Notes: generated by a model not told the origin, from the letters alone. DNA of 64,000 nt from Nocardioides marmorisolisilvae (GCF_003725775.1 NZ_RJSG01000002.1:496001-560000), one strand, 5' to 3'. Numbered from the stretch's first letter, positions 28,404-38,418 are shown. Made by a program: numbers and translations.

Positions 28404-30356
28404 ATGCCCAAGCACGCCTCCCGGCCGCAGCGCGGCCGATTCGGGCGCACGAGGTCGGTCGTCATCGCCGGAGCGCTGGTCGCGTCCGTCGTGGCGATCC
28501 TCGGCCCGGCGACCGCGACCACCACCGTCACGGGCGGTGACGCGGGGACGAACCCGCCGGTCGTCCGCAACGACTCGGCGACCGTCAACGTCGACGTCAG
28601 CGCGCTCACCTACTTCAAGACCGCCACGGTCGCGAACATCGCGAACACCGCGTACACGGCGTCCTCGCTGAACACGCTCAAGGCGCTGAACCTGAGCAAC
28701 CTGCTGTGCAAGGGCAACCTGCCCGGCACCGGAACCGACAACTCCGCGCGGACCGTCGTCTCCGTGACCGACCCGAACAACACGGTCGTCGCCACGGCGA
28801 CCAGCCCGGCCCGGGACGTCAGCATTCTCGGCAACGGCAACCCGATCGCCACCCAGCCCGCGCCGAGCGCCGCCAACTACATCGGCGACTACACCGGTAC
28901 CGGCACCCACGGCCTCTCGCTCAACGTGAGCCTGGCCGGGAAGCCGTCCGGTACGTACACGGTCACGACGACCAACTACAACACCATCCGCTACCGCTCG
29001 ACCGGTACCGGTGGCCAGACCACCCCGTGCGTGATCGGTGTCCCGGACCCGGCCAACGGCAACAAGTCCGTGATCCCCGGCCCGGTCACCACCACCACCA
29101 CGTTCATCTACCGGCCGTGGCAGGAGCAGTTCACCGACGTCTTCGGCAACGGCAAGGTCCAGGCGAACGTGATCCCGCGGGAGAACAAGTTCACCGTCGG
29201 CACCCAGGTCACGCCGATCTACGCCGGCACCCCGGAGAACACCACGTTCTACGCGCTGCCGAACGCGGCGAGCTTCTCGCTCCCGAGCGACCCGGCCGCG
29301 TGTGCCGCCAACCCGGCCTCCTGCCTGCCGTCCACGGCGGTCAAGGTCGAGCCCGGTCCCGGCGTCACGCCGCGGATCATGATCATCAACGAGCCGCAGG
29401 GCAAGGCGCCGACCGCGCCCAACGGTCTCGTCGGTGTGTTCGACCTCGACAGCCAGGCGTTCATCGCCGTGGCCAAGGTCAACGGCTCGCAGCGGACCCT
29501 GACGTCGCTCGGTACTGATCTCGATGCGCAGTACAAGGCGGCGCTGACCAAGCTGGCCACGCAGGCCGCGGCCAAGGGCATCGACATCAACACGCTGCTC
29601 GCGACCAAGGTCAAGGTCAACAACGGCCAGTACGAGACCTCGTTGAGCCTGCTCGACGCGCTGCAGATCGACCCGTCGACGACGCAGCACGGGGTCCAGA
29701 TCGTCTCCGACGCCACGGCGCAGGCCGGTCTGATCCTGGGCATCTACATCGACTCGGTCCCGAACGGCTGCCTCGCGGCGAAGTCGGCGACGAACACCTC
29801 GGCCACGCCGCGGTTCGCCCCGACTGCTCCGTACGGCTGGACGGTCGAGCGGTCCGACCTGATCCCGGACGTGCCGGCTGCCGGCCCGCTCGGAACCATC
29901 GCCGGTGGCCCGGTCTTCCACATCTTCGGCAAGATGCGGACGCCGGCCCAGGGTGCTCTGACGGACACGTTCAGCGCCGTTCTCGGTGCTGACACGGCGG
30001 CCAACGAGCCGAACGGGTACCCGGTCTGGTTGGAGCCGTTCGTGGCCGCTGGTGCGGTCAGCGCTCCGCGCAGCTTCGAGTTCCTCGGCACGGCCACCTG
30101 GTCGGCGTCGGAGACCCCGCTGCTGGGCAGCTGCCTGGTGGTCGACTTCATGCTCGGCACCGGTGTGGCGGTCTACAACAACCCGCTCGGGGTGACGGTC
30201 GCGCAGCTGCTCTCGCCGCTGTACAAGCCGTCGGCCCAGGGTGCCCAGCTGAACGCAGCGCTGAAGTCGGCGCTGCAGCAGGCGACGGACCCGGTCACCA
30301 CCAACCCGCAGGTGTCGGCTCTGCTGACGCAGATCCTCGGGACCCTGCCGATCTGA
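28404..30356 (+). CDS. Large secreted protein of unknown function
   Basis: 650 aa from an ATG with AAGGAG 6 nt upstream. Signal peptide RTRSVVIAGALVASVVAILGPATAT. The mature protein is Thr/Asn/Ala/Pro-rich, with few charged residues, several Tyr-Thr-Gly-Thr beta-type stretches, a few Cys, and no membrane tail, LPxTG or catalytic motif I recognise. It looks like an extracellular structural or adhesive protein. Divergent from the surface-glycosylation operon and closed by a strong stem-loop, so it is a single-gene unit. It could be an acceptor of that glycosylation, which is speculation from position and Thr content. Confidence 0.72.
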   Translation: MPKHASRPQRGRFGRTRSVVIAGALVASVVAILGPATATTTVTGGDAGTNPPVVRNDSATVNVDVSALTYFKTATVANIANTAYTASSLNTLKALNLSNLLCKGNLPGTGTDNSARTVVSVTDPNNTVVATATSPARDVSILGNGNPIATQPAPSAANYIGDYTGTGTHGLSLNVSLAGKPSGTYTVTTTNYNTIRYRSTGTGGQTTPCVIGVPDPANGNKSVIPGPVTTTTTFIYRPWQEQFTDVFGNGKVQANVIPRENKFTVGTQVTPIYAGTPENTTFYALPNAASFSLPSDPAACAANPASCLPSTAVKVEPGPGVTPRIMIINEPQGKAPTAPNGLVGVFDLDSQAFIAVAKVNGSQRTLTSLGTDLDAQYKAALTKLATQAAAKGIDINTLLATKVKVNNGQYETSLSLLDALQIDPSTTQHGVQIVSDATAQAGLILGIYIDSVPNGCLAAKSATNTSATPRFAPTAPYGWTVERSDLIPDVPAAGPLGTIAGGPVFHIFGKMRTPAQGALTDTFSAVLGADTAANEPNGYPVWLEPFVAAGAVSAPRSFEFLGTATWSASETPLLGSCLVVDFMLGTGVAVYNNPLGVTVAQLLSPLYKPSAQGAQLNAALKSALQQATDPVTTNPQVSALLTQILGTLPI

Positions 30357-30373
30357 TCGGCACGTAGCAAGGG

Positions 30374-30411
30374 CCGCGGGCCGGGTGGGAATGATCCCAC
30401 CCGGCCCGCGG
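30374..30411 (+). terminator. Strong stem-loop after the secreted-protein gene
   Basis: 17-bp perfect stem CCGCGGGCCGGGTGGGA / TCCCACCCGGCCCGCGG with a 4-nt loop ATGA. No T tract, common for actinomycete terminators. Separates the 650-aa secreted protein from prfB. Confidence 0.75.
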
Positions 30412-30450
30412 TGCGTTCCGGTGCGGTCCTGACCGGTAACCTTGCTCCTC

Positions 30451-31560
30451 GTGGCACAACGCGACTACGACTCCGAGATCAAGCAGCTCCAGGCGACCAT
30501 GAGCACCATCGAGAAGGTCCTGGACCTGGACTCGATGCGCGCCGAGATCGCCGACCTCGGCGTGCAGGTCGCTGCCCCCGACCTCTGGGACGACCAGGCC
30601 AACGCGCAGAAGGTCACGGGCCGCCTCTCGGCCCTGCAGGGCGAGGTCGAGCGGTTCACTTCCCTGTCCGACCGCATCGAGGACGTCGAGACGCTGGTGG
30701 AGCTCGGGAACGAGGAGGGTGACGCCGACTCGCTCGCCGAGGCGGAGGCTGAGCTCGACCGGATCGCGAAGTCCGTCGAGGCGCTCGAGGTGCGCACCCT
30801 GCTGAACGGTGAGTACGACGCCCGCGAGGCGATCGTGACGATCCGCTCCGGCGCCGGTGGCGTCGACGCCGCGGACTTCGCCGAGATGCTGATGCGGATG
30901 TACACCCGCTGGGCCGAGCGCAACAAGTACGGCGTCGAGGTCTTCGACGTCTCCTACGCCGAGGAGGCCGGCATCAAGTCGGCCGAGTTCGCGGTGCACG
31001 CGCCGTACGCCTACGGCACGCTCTCGGTCGAGGCCGGCACCCACCGGCTGGTGCGGATCAGCCCGTTCGACAACCAGGGCCGCCGCCAGACCAGCTTCGC
31101 CGCCGTCGAGGTGGTGCCGCAGCTCGAGCAGACCGACGAGATCGAGATCGACGAGAACGACATCCGCACCGACGTCTTCCGCTCCGGCGGCCCCGGCGGC
31201 CAGTCGGTCAACACCACCGACTCCGCGGTCCGGCTCACGCACATCCCGACCGGCATCGTGGTCTCCTGCCAGAACGAGAAGTCGCAGCTGCAGAACAAGG
31301 CCTCGGCGATGGTGGTCCTCAAGGCCAAGCTGCTCGCCAAGAAGAAGGCCGAGGAGGCGGCGCTCAAGAAGGACCTGAAGGGCGACGTCGCCGCGTCCTG
31401 GGGCGACCAGATGCGCAGCTACGTTCTCAACCCGTACCAGATGGTCAAGGACCTGCGCACCGAGTTCGAGTCGGGCAACCCGCAGTCGGTGCTCGACGGC
31501 GAGATCGACGGCTTCCTCGAGGCCGGGATCCGCTGGCGCCGCGGCGCCGAGGCCAGCTAG
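30451..31560 (+). CDS. prfB: Peptide chain release factor 2
   Basis: 369 aa, recognises UGA/UAA at the ribosome. Catalytic GGQ in [19 protein letters not shown], and the RF2 codon-reading SPF tripeptide in [14 protein letters not shown]. There is no internal UGA frameshift: the frame is continuous, as in actinobacteria generally. GTG at 30451 ([10 protein letters not shown]) was chosen; a TTG three codons upstream is possible. prfB-ftsE-ftsX is a conserved order, interrupted here by a minus-strand lipoprotein gene. The TAG stop is shared with that convergent gene. Confidence 0.96.
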   Translation: MAQRDYDSEIKQLQATMSTIEKVLDLDSMRAEIADLGVQVAAPDLWDDQANAQKVTGRLSALQGEVERFTSLSDRIEDVETLVELGNEEGDADSLAEAEAELDRIAKSVEALEVRTLLNGEYDAREAIVTIRSGAGGVDAADFAEMLMRMYTRWAERNKYGVEVFDVSYAEEAGIKSAEFAVHAPYAYGTLSVEAGTHRLVRISPFDNQGRRQTSFAAVEVVPQLEQTDEIEIDENDIRTDVFRSGGPGGQSVNTTDSAVRLTHIPTGIVVSCQNEKSQLQNKASAMVVLKAKLLAKKKAEEAALKKDLKGDVAASWGDQMRSYVLNPYQMVKDLRTEFESGNPQSVLDGEIDGFLEAGIRWRRGAEAS

Positions 31561-32168
31561 TCGCTCGTCCGCCCGGCGTTCAGCGCGCTCGCGACGCTGA
31601 CACACCACCGGTCGGTCCGCGCCCGCAGGGAGGTCGAGACGGGTCCGGTGACCTCGCAGGTCAGCCAGGTGTCCCCGAACAGTCCGGCCCGCCGGATCCG
31701 CTGCACCCCGGGGGCGACGCGGCAGGTCTGCACGACCGACGGCGTGCCGAAGAGCCTGCTCGCCGTACCGCGGCACCCGTGCTCCTGGCCGGCGCGGCGC
31801 ACCAGCCCGGTGGCGAACGTCGGCCGCACCGGTTGCGCGAACACCCACGCCCGGGCCGCGCGCCGGTGCGGTCCGAACCACGCGCAGCCGAACTCGTGGC
31901 CGATCTGGCGCCCGGCCTCGCGGAGCCGGTCGCCGTTGCGCCAGGAGCGGGACAGCGTCGGCCCGGCGCCCAGCGCGGAGCGCACCGCGGTCCGCGGGAC
32001 CAGGTCGCAGAAGGCCACCCGGACGACCCGCATCGAGCCCGCGTCCAGACGGGCGATCGACGTCGGAGTCGTGGTCGGCTTCGCGGCGGGGGTCTGGTCG
32101 CCGCCGCACCCGGTCAGCACCAGAGCCAGGATCAGCCCCAGGAGGGCGGTCGGGCGGAGCAGGCGCAT
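31557..32168 (-). CDS. Small lipoprotein, unknown function
   Basis: 203 aa. Signal peptide [21 protein letters not shown] with lipobox LTGC, so lipid-anchored outside the membrane. The mature part has Cys residues spaced as likely disulfides (CDLVP, CAWFG, CRGTA, CRVAP, CEVTG, CVSVA) and is Arg-rich; the length and Cys pattern are reminiscent of DUF3558-type actinobacterial lipoproteins, but I would not assign it. It interrupts prfB-ftsEX on the opposite strand and shares a CTAG stop with prfB. Confidence 0.75.
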   Translation of the reverse strand: MRLLRPTALLGLILALVLTGCGGDQTPAAKPTTTPTSIARLDAGSMRVVRVAFCDLVPRTAVRSALGAGPTLSRSWRNGDRLREAGRQIGHEFGCAWFGPHRRAARAWVFAQPVRPTFATGLVRRAGQEHGCRGTASRLFGTPSVVQTCRVAPGVQRIRRAGLFGDTWLTCEVTGPVSTSLRARTDRWCVSVASALNAGRTSD

Positions 32169-32272
32169 GCGCGAAGGCTAGACGAGAGCGGTGCTTCCGC
32201 GAGAAATGGGCCACACACCGCGCCCGTGCCTGCTCCGATCCTCTTGGCGGACGACCTAGACTCGCCAGCACT

Positions 32273-32962
32273 GTGATCCGTTTCGAGAATGTCTCCACGA
32301 CCTACCCGGGCCAGAACCGGGCCGCTCTGGGCAACGTGAACGTCGACATCGAGAAGGGGGAGTTCGTCTTCCTCGTCGGTGCCTCCGGCTCGGGCAAGTC
32401 CACCTTCCTCCGGCTGGTGCTGCGCGAGGCGCGCCCCAACCACGGCCGCGTCTACGTGGCCGGCAAGGAGATCAACCGGATGGCGAGCTGGAAGGTCCCG
32501 GCGCTGCGTCGCAAGATCGGCACCGTCTTCCAGGACTTCCGGCTGCTGCCGAACAAGACCGTTGCCGAGAACGTCGCGTTCGCGCTCCAGGTGATCGGCA
32601 AGCCGAAGAGCCACATCAACCTCGTCGTCCCGGAGACGCTCGAGCTGGTCGGCCTCGAGGGCAAGGGCGACCGCATGCCCGACGAGATCTCCGGCGGCGA
32701 GCAGCAGCGCGTCGCGATCGCGCGCGCGTTCGTGAACCGGCCGCAGATCCTGATCGCCGACGAGCCCACCGGAAACCTCGACCCGGAGACCAGCGTCGGC
32801 ATCATGAAGCTGCTCGACCGGATCAACCGCACCGGCACGACCGTGCTGATGGCGACCCACGACGCCGGCATCGTCGACCAGATGCGCAAGCGCGTGATCG
32901 AACTTTCCGACGGAACCGTGGTCCGGGACCAGTCCCGCGGCGTCTACGGCTTCCAGCACTGA
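32273..32962 (+). CDS. ftsE: Cell-division ATP-binding protein FtsE
   Basis: 229 aa. Walker [22 protein letters not shown], signature [15 protein letters not shown], Walker [13 protein letters not shown] and ATHD switch. With FtsX it forms the ATP-driven complex that activates peptidoglycan hydrolases at the septum. GTG start at 32273, 13 nt before ftsX. Followed by ftsX and an M23 hydrolase, the expected partners. Confidence 0.97.
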   Translation: MIRFENVSTTYPGQNRAALGNVNVDIEKGEFVFLVGASGSGKSTFLRLVLREARPNHGRVYVAGKEINRMASWKVPALRRKIGTVFQDFRLLPNKTVAENVAFALQVIGKPKSHINLVVPETLELVGLEGKGDRMPDEISGGEQQRVAIARAFVNRPQILIADEPTGNLDPETSVGIMKLLDRINRTGTTVLMATHDAGIVDQMRKRVIELSDGTVVRDQSRGVYGFQH

Positions 32963-32975
32963 GGGGCCTGGCTCG

Positions 32976-33896
32976 ATGCAACTGAAGTACGTCTTCTCGG
33001 AAACCGGCAACGGCCTGAAGCGCAACGTCTCCATGACGATCGCGCTCGTCGTCACCATCTTCATCTCCCTGACCCTGGTCGGGCTGGGTCTGCTCCTGAA
33101 CGCCCAGGCGAACAAGGCGGAGGACTACTGGGGCAGCAAGCTCCAGATCAGTGTCGTCCTCTGCAACCAGAACTCGCGCAGCCCGCACTGCACCTCGGGA
33201 GAGACGAACCCGGCCCAGCAGGCTGCGATCGTCGACATCCTCAACACCCACCCCGAGGTCGCGTCCTACTCGTACGAGACCAAGGCGCAGGCGTTCAAGA
33301 CCTGGAAGAAGATCTACGTCTCCAAGGACGCCGAGGAGCGGCAGATCTACGCCGCGGTCACCGAGAACGACATGCAGAACAGCTACCGCGTCACGCTGAA
33401 GGACCCGCAGCAGTACCGCGGTGTGGAGTCCGCGCTGTCCGGGATGGACGGGGTCGACAAGGTCAACGACCTGCGTGACGTGCTGCAGCCGATCCTGACC
33501 ACCTTCAACAAGATGAAGTGGGGCGCCCTGGTCGTCGCGGCCTTCCTGCTGCTGGCAGCCGTGCTCCAGGTGTCGAACGCGATCCGCCTGGCCGCGTTCG
33601 CACGACGCAAGGAGATCGGCATCATGCGCCTGGTCGGCGCGTCGAACCTCTACATCTCCTTGCCGTTCCTGATGGAGACGTTGGTGGCCGCCGTCATCGG
33701 CGTTGCCGGTGCCGCCCTCGCCGTCGGCGGGGTCATGTACTTCTTCGTGTACGGCAATCTGAGGCCAGATCTGCACGTCGTGGAGTGGGTCAGCTGGCGC
33801 GATGCCGGGACGGCCCTCGCCGAGGTCGCCGCGCTCGGGATCCTCGCGACCCTGATTCCGACACTCGTGACGACACGCAAATACCTCAAAGTCTGA
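32976..33896 (+). CDS. ftsX: Cell-division permease-like protein FtsX
   Basis: 306 aa. TM1 (MTIALVVTIFISLTLVGLGLLL), an extracellular domain of about 120 residues (45-175) that in this family contacts the hydrolase, then three C-terminal helices with the RRKEIGIMRLVGAS coupling loop. The extracellular domain has a Cys pair (VVLCNQNSRSPHCTSG) likely to form a disulfide, as in mycobacterial FtsX. Couples ATP hydrolysis by FtsE to cell-wall cleavage. Confidence 0.97.
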   Translation: MQLKYVFSETGNGLKRNVSMTIALVVTIFISLTLVGLGLLLNAQANKAEDYWGSKLQISVVLCNQNSRSPHCTSGETNPAQQAAIVDILNTHPEVASYSYETKAQAFKTWKKIYVSKDAEERQIYAAVTENDMQNSYRVTLKDPQQYRGVESALSGMDGVDKVNDLRDVLQPILTTFNKMKWGALVVAAFLLLAAVLQVSNAIRLAAFARRKEIGIMRLVGASNLYISLPFLMETLVAAVIGVAGAALAVGGVMYFFVYGNLRPDLHVVEWVSWRDAGTALAEVAALGILATLIPTLVTTRKYLKV

Positions 33897-33955
33897 CTCC
33901 GGTCCGCTACGGTCACACAAGTTCACTTCTTCCCCAGTAATGAACAGGTCGGCCC

Positions 33956-35224
33956 GTGGCGCGAAACCTTCCCCGAACGCACCGCACCCGCCGCTTGGTC
34001 CGCAGGACCGCGGCTGTGCTGGCGACCGCTGCACTCCTCGGCGCCCCGGTCCTCTCCGGTGCGCAGGCTGACGACCTGCACGACAAGAACAAGCGGCAGC
34101 ACAACCACGTCAGGTCGCTCGAGGCGGACCTGGACGACTCCAGCCGGGCGCTGGCCACGGCGTACAAGAACTTGAAGACGGCCCAGACCAAGCTCGCCTC
34201 GGCCCAGCAGACGCTGGCCCAGACCCAGGGCCAGCTCACCGCGGCGCGCGTCCTCGACGCCCAGATGCAGGCGAAGCTGATCAAGGCACAGGCGGCGCTG
34301 ACCAAGGCCCAGAGCGACCTGAAGACCGGGATCGCGAACGTGAAGCGGCAGCGCGCGGACATCGGTCGGCTCGCCGCTGAGAACTACCAGATCGGTGACC
34401 CGCGCCTGCTCCGCTTCACCGCGATCGTCGACGCCCAGAGCCCGGACGAGCTGGCCACGCAGTTCAACACCATCGACAACCTGATGGACAAGCAGACCTC
34501 GATGTTCGACCACCTCAAGGCGGCGGAGGCGCTGCTGCGGGTGCAGAAGGACAAGGTCGCGGCGTACCAGGGGGTCGTCGCGGACCAGCGCCAGGCCGCA
34601 GCGGTGAACCTCGCGCGCAAGAACGCGCTGGAGAAGAAGGCCGCTGCCTACTCGGCCCAGGTCGCCTCGCTGGTCTTCCAGCGGCAGAAGTCGGCGGCGT
34701 GGGCGGCGAAGGTGAAGAAGTCCGACGCCCGCAAGCTGGCCCGCTCCAAGAAGGAGGAGGAGCGGATCAAGCAGATCATCCTCGCCCGGGCGCGCCACCA
34801 GCACGGCGGCTACAGCGGCGGCCACAAGGGCTTCCTGATCATGCCGGTGCGCAACACCTACGTGACCTCGCCGTACGGCTGGCGCAAGCACCCGATCTAC
34901 GGCTACTGGGGCCTGCACGACGGGGACGACTTCCACGCTCCGTGCGGTGTCCCGCTGCTGGCCGGCCGGAGCGGCACGGTCATCCAGGAGTACTACTCCG
35001 ACGTGTGGGGCAACCGCCTCTACCTCGACGTCGGCAAGTTCAACGGCAAGCCGGTGACGCTGATCTACAACCACATCAGCTCCTACAAGGCGCGCACCGG
35101 CCAACAGGTCCGGACCGGTCAGATCGTCGCCTACGCCGGCACCACCGGGTGGTCCACCGCCTGCCACCTGCACTTCACCGTGCTGGTGAACGGCACCGCC
35201 GTGGACCCCATGCAGTTTTTCTAG
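33956..35224 (+). CDS. M23 (LytM-type) peptidoglycan endopeptidase with coiled coil, probable FtsEX partner
   Basis: 422 aa. Signal peptide ([27 protein letters not shown]), then long Ala/Lys/Gln-rich coiled coil (about 40-270) and a C-terminal Peptidase_M23 domain (about 285-422). Zinc ligands visible: [11 protein letters not shown] and CHLHF, with YNHIS between. EnvC and RipC-like FtsEX-regulated proteins share the coiled-coil plus hydrolase layout, although this protein keeps its own catalytic residues. GTG start 59 nt after ftsX, followed 26 nt later by smpB. Confidence 0.93.
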   Translation: MARNLPRTHRTRRLVRRTAAVLATAALLGAPVLSGAQADDLHDKNKRQHNHVRSLEADLDDSSRALATAYKNLKTAQTKLASAQQTLAQTQGQLTAARVLDAQMQAKLIKAQAALTKAQSDLKTGIANVKRQRADIGRLAAENYQIGDPRLLRFTAIVDAQSPDELATQFNTIDNLMDKQTSMFDHLKAAEALLRVQKDKVAAYQGVVADQRQAAAVNLARKNALEKKAAAYSAQVASLVFQRQKSAAWAAKVKKSDARKLARSKKEEERIKQIILARARHQHGGYSGGHKGFLIMPVRNTYVTSPYGWRKHPIYGYWGLHDGDDFHAPCGVPLLAGRSGTVIQEYYSDVWGNRLYLDVGKFNGKPVTLIYNHISSYKARTGQQVRTGQIVAYAGTTGWSTACHLHFTVLVNGTAVDPMQFF

Positions 35225-35250
35225 TTGCCAGGGCTGAGAGACTTCTCGCT

Positions 35251-35727
35251 ATGCCCAAGGAGCAGGGGCGCAAGCTGATTGCGCAGAACCGCAAGGCGCG
35301 GCACGACTTCCACGTCGACGACACCTACGAGGCCGGGCTGGTCCTCGTCGGTACCGAGGTGAAGTCGTTGCGCGCCGGTCGGGCGACCCTCGGCGACGGC
35401 TTCGCGGAGATCCACGACGGTGAGGCCTTCCTGCACGGTGTGCACATCCCCGAGTACACCCAGGGGACCTGGACCAACCACGAGCCCCGCCGCGTCCGCA
35501 AGCTGCTGCTGAACCGGCACGAGATCGACAAGATCGAGAGCAAGATCAAGGAGCGCGGCTTCACGCTGGTCCCGCTGTCGATGTACTTCAAGGACGGCCG
35601 CGCCAAGGTCGAGCTCGGTCTCGCACGCGGCAAGAAGACGTACGACAAGCGCCACGCGCTGGCCGAGCGTCAGGCCAATCGCGAGAAGCAGCAGGCCGTC
35701 GGGCGCCGGCTCAAGGGCATGGATTGA
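35251..35727 (+). CDS. smpB: SsrA-binding protein SmpB
   Basis: 158 aa. [30 protein letters not shown] is the family N-terminal block, [11 protein letters not shown] the RNA-binding loop, and the Lys/Arg/Gln-rich C-terminal tail enters the empty mRNA channel. Binds tmRNA to rescue stalled ribosomes; its RNA partner ssrA is 2.3 kb downstream on the same strand. Stop overlaps a TTG of the amidohydrolase gene (TTGA). Confidence 0.97.
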   Translation: MPKEQGRKLIAQNRKARHDFHVDDTYEAGLVLVGTEVKSLRAGRATLGDGFAEIHDGEAFLHGVHIPEYTQGTWTNHEPRRVRKLLLNRHEIDKIESKIKERGFTLVPLSMYFKDGRAKVELGLARGKKTYDKRHALAERQANREKQQAVGRRLKGMD

Positions 35728-36593
35728 GCGACGTCCTCGACCGGCTGGGCATCCCGGGCCTCTTCGACGTCCACGTCCACTTCCTGCCCGCGAACATCCA
35801 GGCCGCCGTCTGGCGCGAGTTCGACCAGGCCGGTCCGAAGATCGGACGGCCGTGGCCGATCCTGTACCGCGGCAGCGTCACCGAGCGCGTCGAGCAGCTG
35901 CGCTCCTTCGGGGTGCGTCGGTTCACCGCGCTCCCGTACGCGCACAAGCCCGGGGTCGCCGGGTACCTGAACGACTGGGCGGCCGGGCTCGCGGCCGAGG
36001 TGCCGGAGTGCTTGGCATCGGCCACCTTCTACCCCGAGCCGGGCGTCGGCGAGTACGTCGCGGACCTGGTCGCCGGGGGAGTCGAGGTCTTCAAGCTGCA
36101 CACCCAGGTCGGGGAGTTCCTCCTCGACGACCCGCTGCTGGACCCGGCCTGGGAGCAGATCGCCGCGGCGCGGATCCCGGTCGTCACCCACGTCGGGTCG
36201 GGTCCGGTGGGCAACGCCTTCACCGGGCCGCAGCACCTCGAGCGCCTGCTCGCGAAGCATCCCGACGTACGGATCGTGGTGGCGCACCTGGGCGCCCCCG
36301 AGTTCGCCGAGTTCCTCGACCTCGCCGAGCGCAACGAGCACACCTACCTGGACACCACGATGGTGTTCACCGAGTTCTTCGTCCCGTTCCCGCCGGCCCT
36401 GGTGCCCCGGCTGACCGGGCTCGGCGACAAGATCCTCTACGGCAGCGACTTCCCGAACCTGCCGTACGAGTACGCCCACCAGCTCGAGGGCTTGGAGCGC
36501 TTGCTGGGCTCGGCGCCCGGCCTCGACGACGACTGGCTGGCACGCGTCTGCTGGCACAATGCGGACACACTTTTCGGGGCGACGGAAATCTGA
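35724..36593 (+). CDS. Amidohydrolase-2-type metal hydrolase
   Basis: 289 aa. Metal-binding HxH in [10 protein letters not shown] near the N-terminus, VVTHVGSGP with the third His near residue 155, a further His in VVAHLGAPE, and the late Asp in [13 protein letters not shown]. This is the ACMSD/amidohydrolase-2 arrangement; members are decarboxylases or hydrolases of small carboxylic acids, lactones or related molecules. Substrate cannot be predicted. The TTG start is set by overlap with the smpB stop, so it is co-translated with smpB despite no known link. Confidence 0.85.
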   Translation: MSDVLDRLGIPGLFDVHVHFLPANIQAAVWREFDQAGPKIGRPWPILYRGSVTERVEQLRSFGVRRFTALPYAHKPGVAGYLNDWAAGLAAEVPECLASATFYPEPGVGEYVADLVAGGVEVFKLHTQVGEFLLDDPLLDPAWEQIAAARIPVVTHVGSGPVGNAFTGPQHLERLLAKHPDVRIVVAHLGAPEFAEFLDLAERNEHTYLDTTMVFTEFFVPFPPALVPRLTGLGDKILYGSDFPNLPYEYAHQLEGLERLLGSAPGLDDDWLARVCWHNADTLFGATEI

Positions 36594-36605
36594 TCTGATC
36601 CCTGT

Positions 36606-37982
36606 GTGGCCCCTCCTCCCGGGATTCGAGGCCGCCGCGCGTGCCTGGTGCTGCTGCTGGCGGTGAGCACGCTGCTGGCGTGCCCGCAGGCCGAGAGCGC
36701 GACCCGTTCCTACGTCTTCCACGCGATCCAGGGCAGCCCGTCAGAGCCGGTCCGCTGGAACCCGTGCACGGCCATCACCTACCGGATCAATCCGAACGGC
36801 GTCGCCGGGACCGCGGCGATAAACCGGGTGTGGAGCGCGGTCGCCGAGGCGTCCCGCGCGACCGGGATCCCGTTCAAGTACCTGGGCCGCACCGCGGTGG
36901 TGCCCGACGACACGTACAACCCGACCAAGGGCACCACCGCCGACCTGGTCATCACCTGGGCGCGGTCCGGTTACGGGTCGACGCGCTCGGCGATGCTGCC
37001 GAGCGACAACCGGGTCGCCGGCATCGGCGGCTACTCCACGATGCACACCAACAAGGGCTTCGAGCTGGCCCACACCGGCTACGTGGTCTTCAACTCCGGG
37101 CACGTCTTCACGATGTCGGCACGGCGGCAGTACGTGGTGGCGCTGCACGAGCTCGGCCACGTGCTCGGGCTCGGCGACGTGAGCGACGGTCGGCAGATCA
37201 TGAACGGCTCGGTGCTCGCGAACGGTCCCTCGCACTACGCGACCGGTGACCTCTCCGGGCTGCACCGGCTGGGACGCAGCGCCGGCTGCCTGGTCCCGGC
37301 GCCGACGCCGAAGCCGCCGGCGGTGGTGCGCTCCGGGAACAAGGTCAGCGTGGCGACCGCGCCGGTGGTCTCGGTCTCCGGGCCGGTCACCTACGCGCTC
37401 TCCTCGCCCGAGCTCGGCACGATCGCCTCGAGCACGACACCGGACTTCACGGTCCCGCTGGACACCATCGCCGACCGCGGGTACGCCGGTCGGGCGGTCC
37501 GCTTCCAGGTGCGCGCCTCCAACCGGGTCGGCGCGACCACCAGCACGTCCTCGGACTACCGGGTCCCGGCCGCGGTGCTCACCCAGGTGCCGAAGCTGGT
37601 CGCCTCGCCCTCCAGCCTCGACCTGGTCGACCCGAAGGCCGTGCTGTCGGGGACCAGCGTCGACGTCAGCGACCGGCTCGTGGTGACCACGACGGGAACC
37701 GTGTCGATGTACAAGGAGAGTGGGCTCATCTACACCGGCGAGCTGTTCTGGCACATGCTGAACTTCGGCCTGCCCGTCTGGCAGTACGACGTCAGCGGGT
37801 TCGCGGTGGTGACCGGCGCTGGTCTGAACCGGACCGTCGACCTCTCCGGCAGCTACCGGACCTCGGCCTGGCAGCCGCCCCCGCCACCCGAGCCGACGCC
37901 GACCCCGACGCCTGATCCGACGCCTGATCCGACCGGTGATCCGACCCCGTCTCCGACGGCGGACACCACGCCCACGCCTTAA
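36606..37982 (+). CDS. Secreted zinc metalloprotease, matrixin/snapalysin-like, with Pro/Thr-rich tail
   Basis: 458 aa. Signal sequence (CLVLLLAVSTLLACPQAESA). Catalytic domain with VALHELGHVLGLGD (His181, Glu182, His185, Asp191) and Met-turn QIMNG near 199. The third zinc ligand is Asp rather than the His of matrixins, as in Streptomyces snapalysins (M7). Residues about 225-420 form beta-rich domains. The tail PPPPPEPTPTPTPDPT... repeats Pro-Thr-Asp units, a wall-spanning or flexible linker with no anchor after it. GTG start. Probably degrades extracellular protein; no inhibitor gene is seen. Confidence 0.87.
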   Translation: MAPPPGIRGRRACLVLLLAVSTLLACPQAESATRSYVFHAIQGSPSEPVRWNPCTAITYRINPNGVAGTAAINRVWSAVAEASRATGIPFKYLGRTAVVPDDTYNPTKGTTADLVITWARSGYGSTRSAMLPSDNRVAGIGGYSTMHTNKGFELAHTGYVVFNSGHVFTMSARRQYVVALHELGHVLGLGDVSDGRQIMNGSVLANGPSHYATGDLSGLHRLGRSAGCLVPAPTPKPPAVVRSGNKVSVATAPVVSVSGPVTYALSSPELGTIASSTTPDFTVPLDTIADRGYAGRAVRFQVRASNRVGATTSTSSDYRVPAAVLTQVPKLVASPSSLDLVDPKAVLSGTSVDVSDRLVVTTTGTVSMYKESGLIYTGELFWHMLNFGLPVWQYDVSGFAVVTGAGLNRTVDLSGSYRTSAWQPPPPPEPTPTPTPDPTPDPTGDPTPSPTADTTPTP

Positions 37983-38009
37983 CGGTTCGAACCCGTCGTC
38001 GCTCCCCGG

Positions 38010-38015
38010 TAGACT
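38010..38015 (+). promoter_or_regulatory. Possible ssrA promoter -10 element
   Basis: TAGACT lies 18-23 nt upstream of the mature tmRNA 5' end, allowing a short leader removed by RNase P. The -35 is weak (TTCGAA at 37986-37991, 18-nt spacer). The adjoining GGTTCGAACC palindrome is not a tRNA. Confidence 0.35.
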
Positions 38016-38032
38016 GGGCCCACAACTCAAGA

Positions 38033-38405
38033 GGGGCTGATTGGTTTCGACTAGGGATGTTAGTTCCAGGAGAAGCGGGTCGAGAAGCCAGCGTCATCTC
38101 GTAAACGTTCGCTGGAAACCAATAACTGCCAACGCTAAGCGCAGTTCCTTCGCTCTCGCCGCCTGAGCGGTGATCGAAGCGCACACCCGGGTATCCGTCT
38201 CCGGCCCGGACGTGTGCGTCATCTAGGAGACTTGCTGATCGACCTCCGTCGGGAGGGTTGATCGGGACTTAATCCCGGCTGAGCCTGTCGACGTACGTGT
38301 CCGTGCAAGCGTCGGGGCCGAGAAACGCGAACACTGCGGACTGCACCCGGAGAAGACCTGGTTCGGCGCTCAAGGACGCGGGTTCGATTCCCGCCAGCTC
38401 CACCA
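38033..38405 (+). ncRNA. ssrA: Transfer-messenger RNA (tmRNA)
   Basis: 373 nt. The 5' end GGGGCTGATTGGTTTCGAC and 3' end GGTTCGATTCCCGCCAGCTCC-ACCA form the tRNA-like domain with a genome-encoded CCA. The resume/tag reading frame lies at 38128-38166. Pseudoknot-forming GC-rich segments fill the rest. With SmpB it releases stalled ribosomes and tags the nascent chain for proteolysis. Followed by a canonical terminator. Confidence 0.96.
38128..38166 (+). other. ssrA: tmRNA tag-peptide reading frame
   Basis: Reads GCC AAC GCT AAG CGC AGT TCC TTC GCT CTC GCC GCC TGA, giving ANAKRSSFALAA with the usual actinobacterial ALAA degron end. It is shorter than the Streptomyces tag. Confidence 0.88.
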
Positions 38406-38418
38406 GCCCTCTGACGCG

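Noticed and set aside
30442-30560. Programmed frameshift in prfB as in E. coli
   Set aside because: The reading frame is continuous from the GTG through the GGQ motif with no internal UGA.
33956-35224. Catalytically dead EnvC-like activator
   Set aside because: The metal-binding GLHDGDDF and CHLHF residues are all present, so it is an active-type M23 enzyme.
37981-38030. GGTTCGAACC palindrome before ssrA resembling a tRNA T-arm
   Set aside because: No acceptor, D or anticodon arms can be folded around it; it is the ssrA upstream region.
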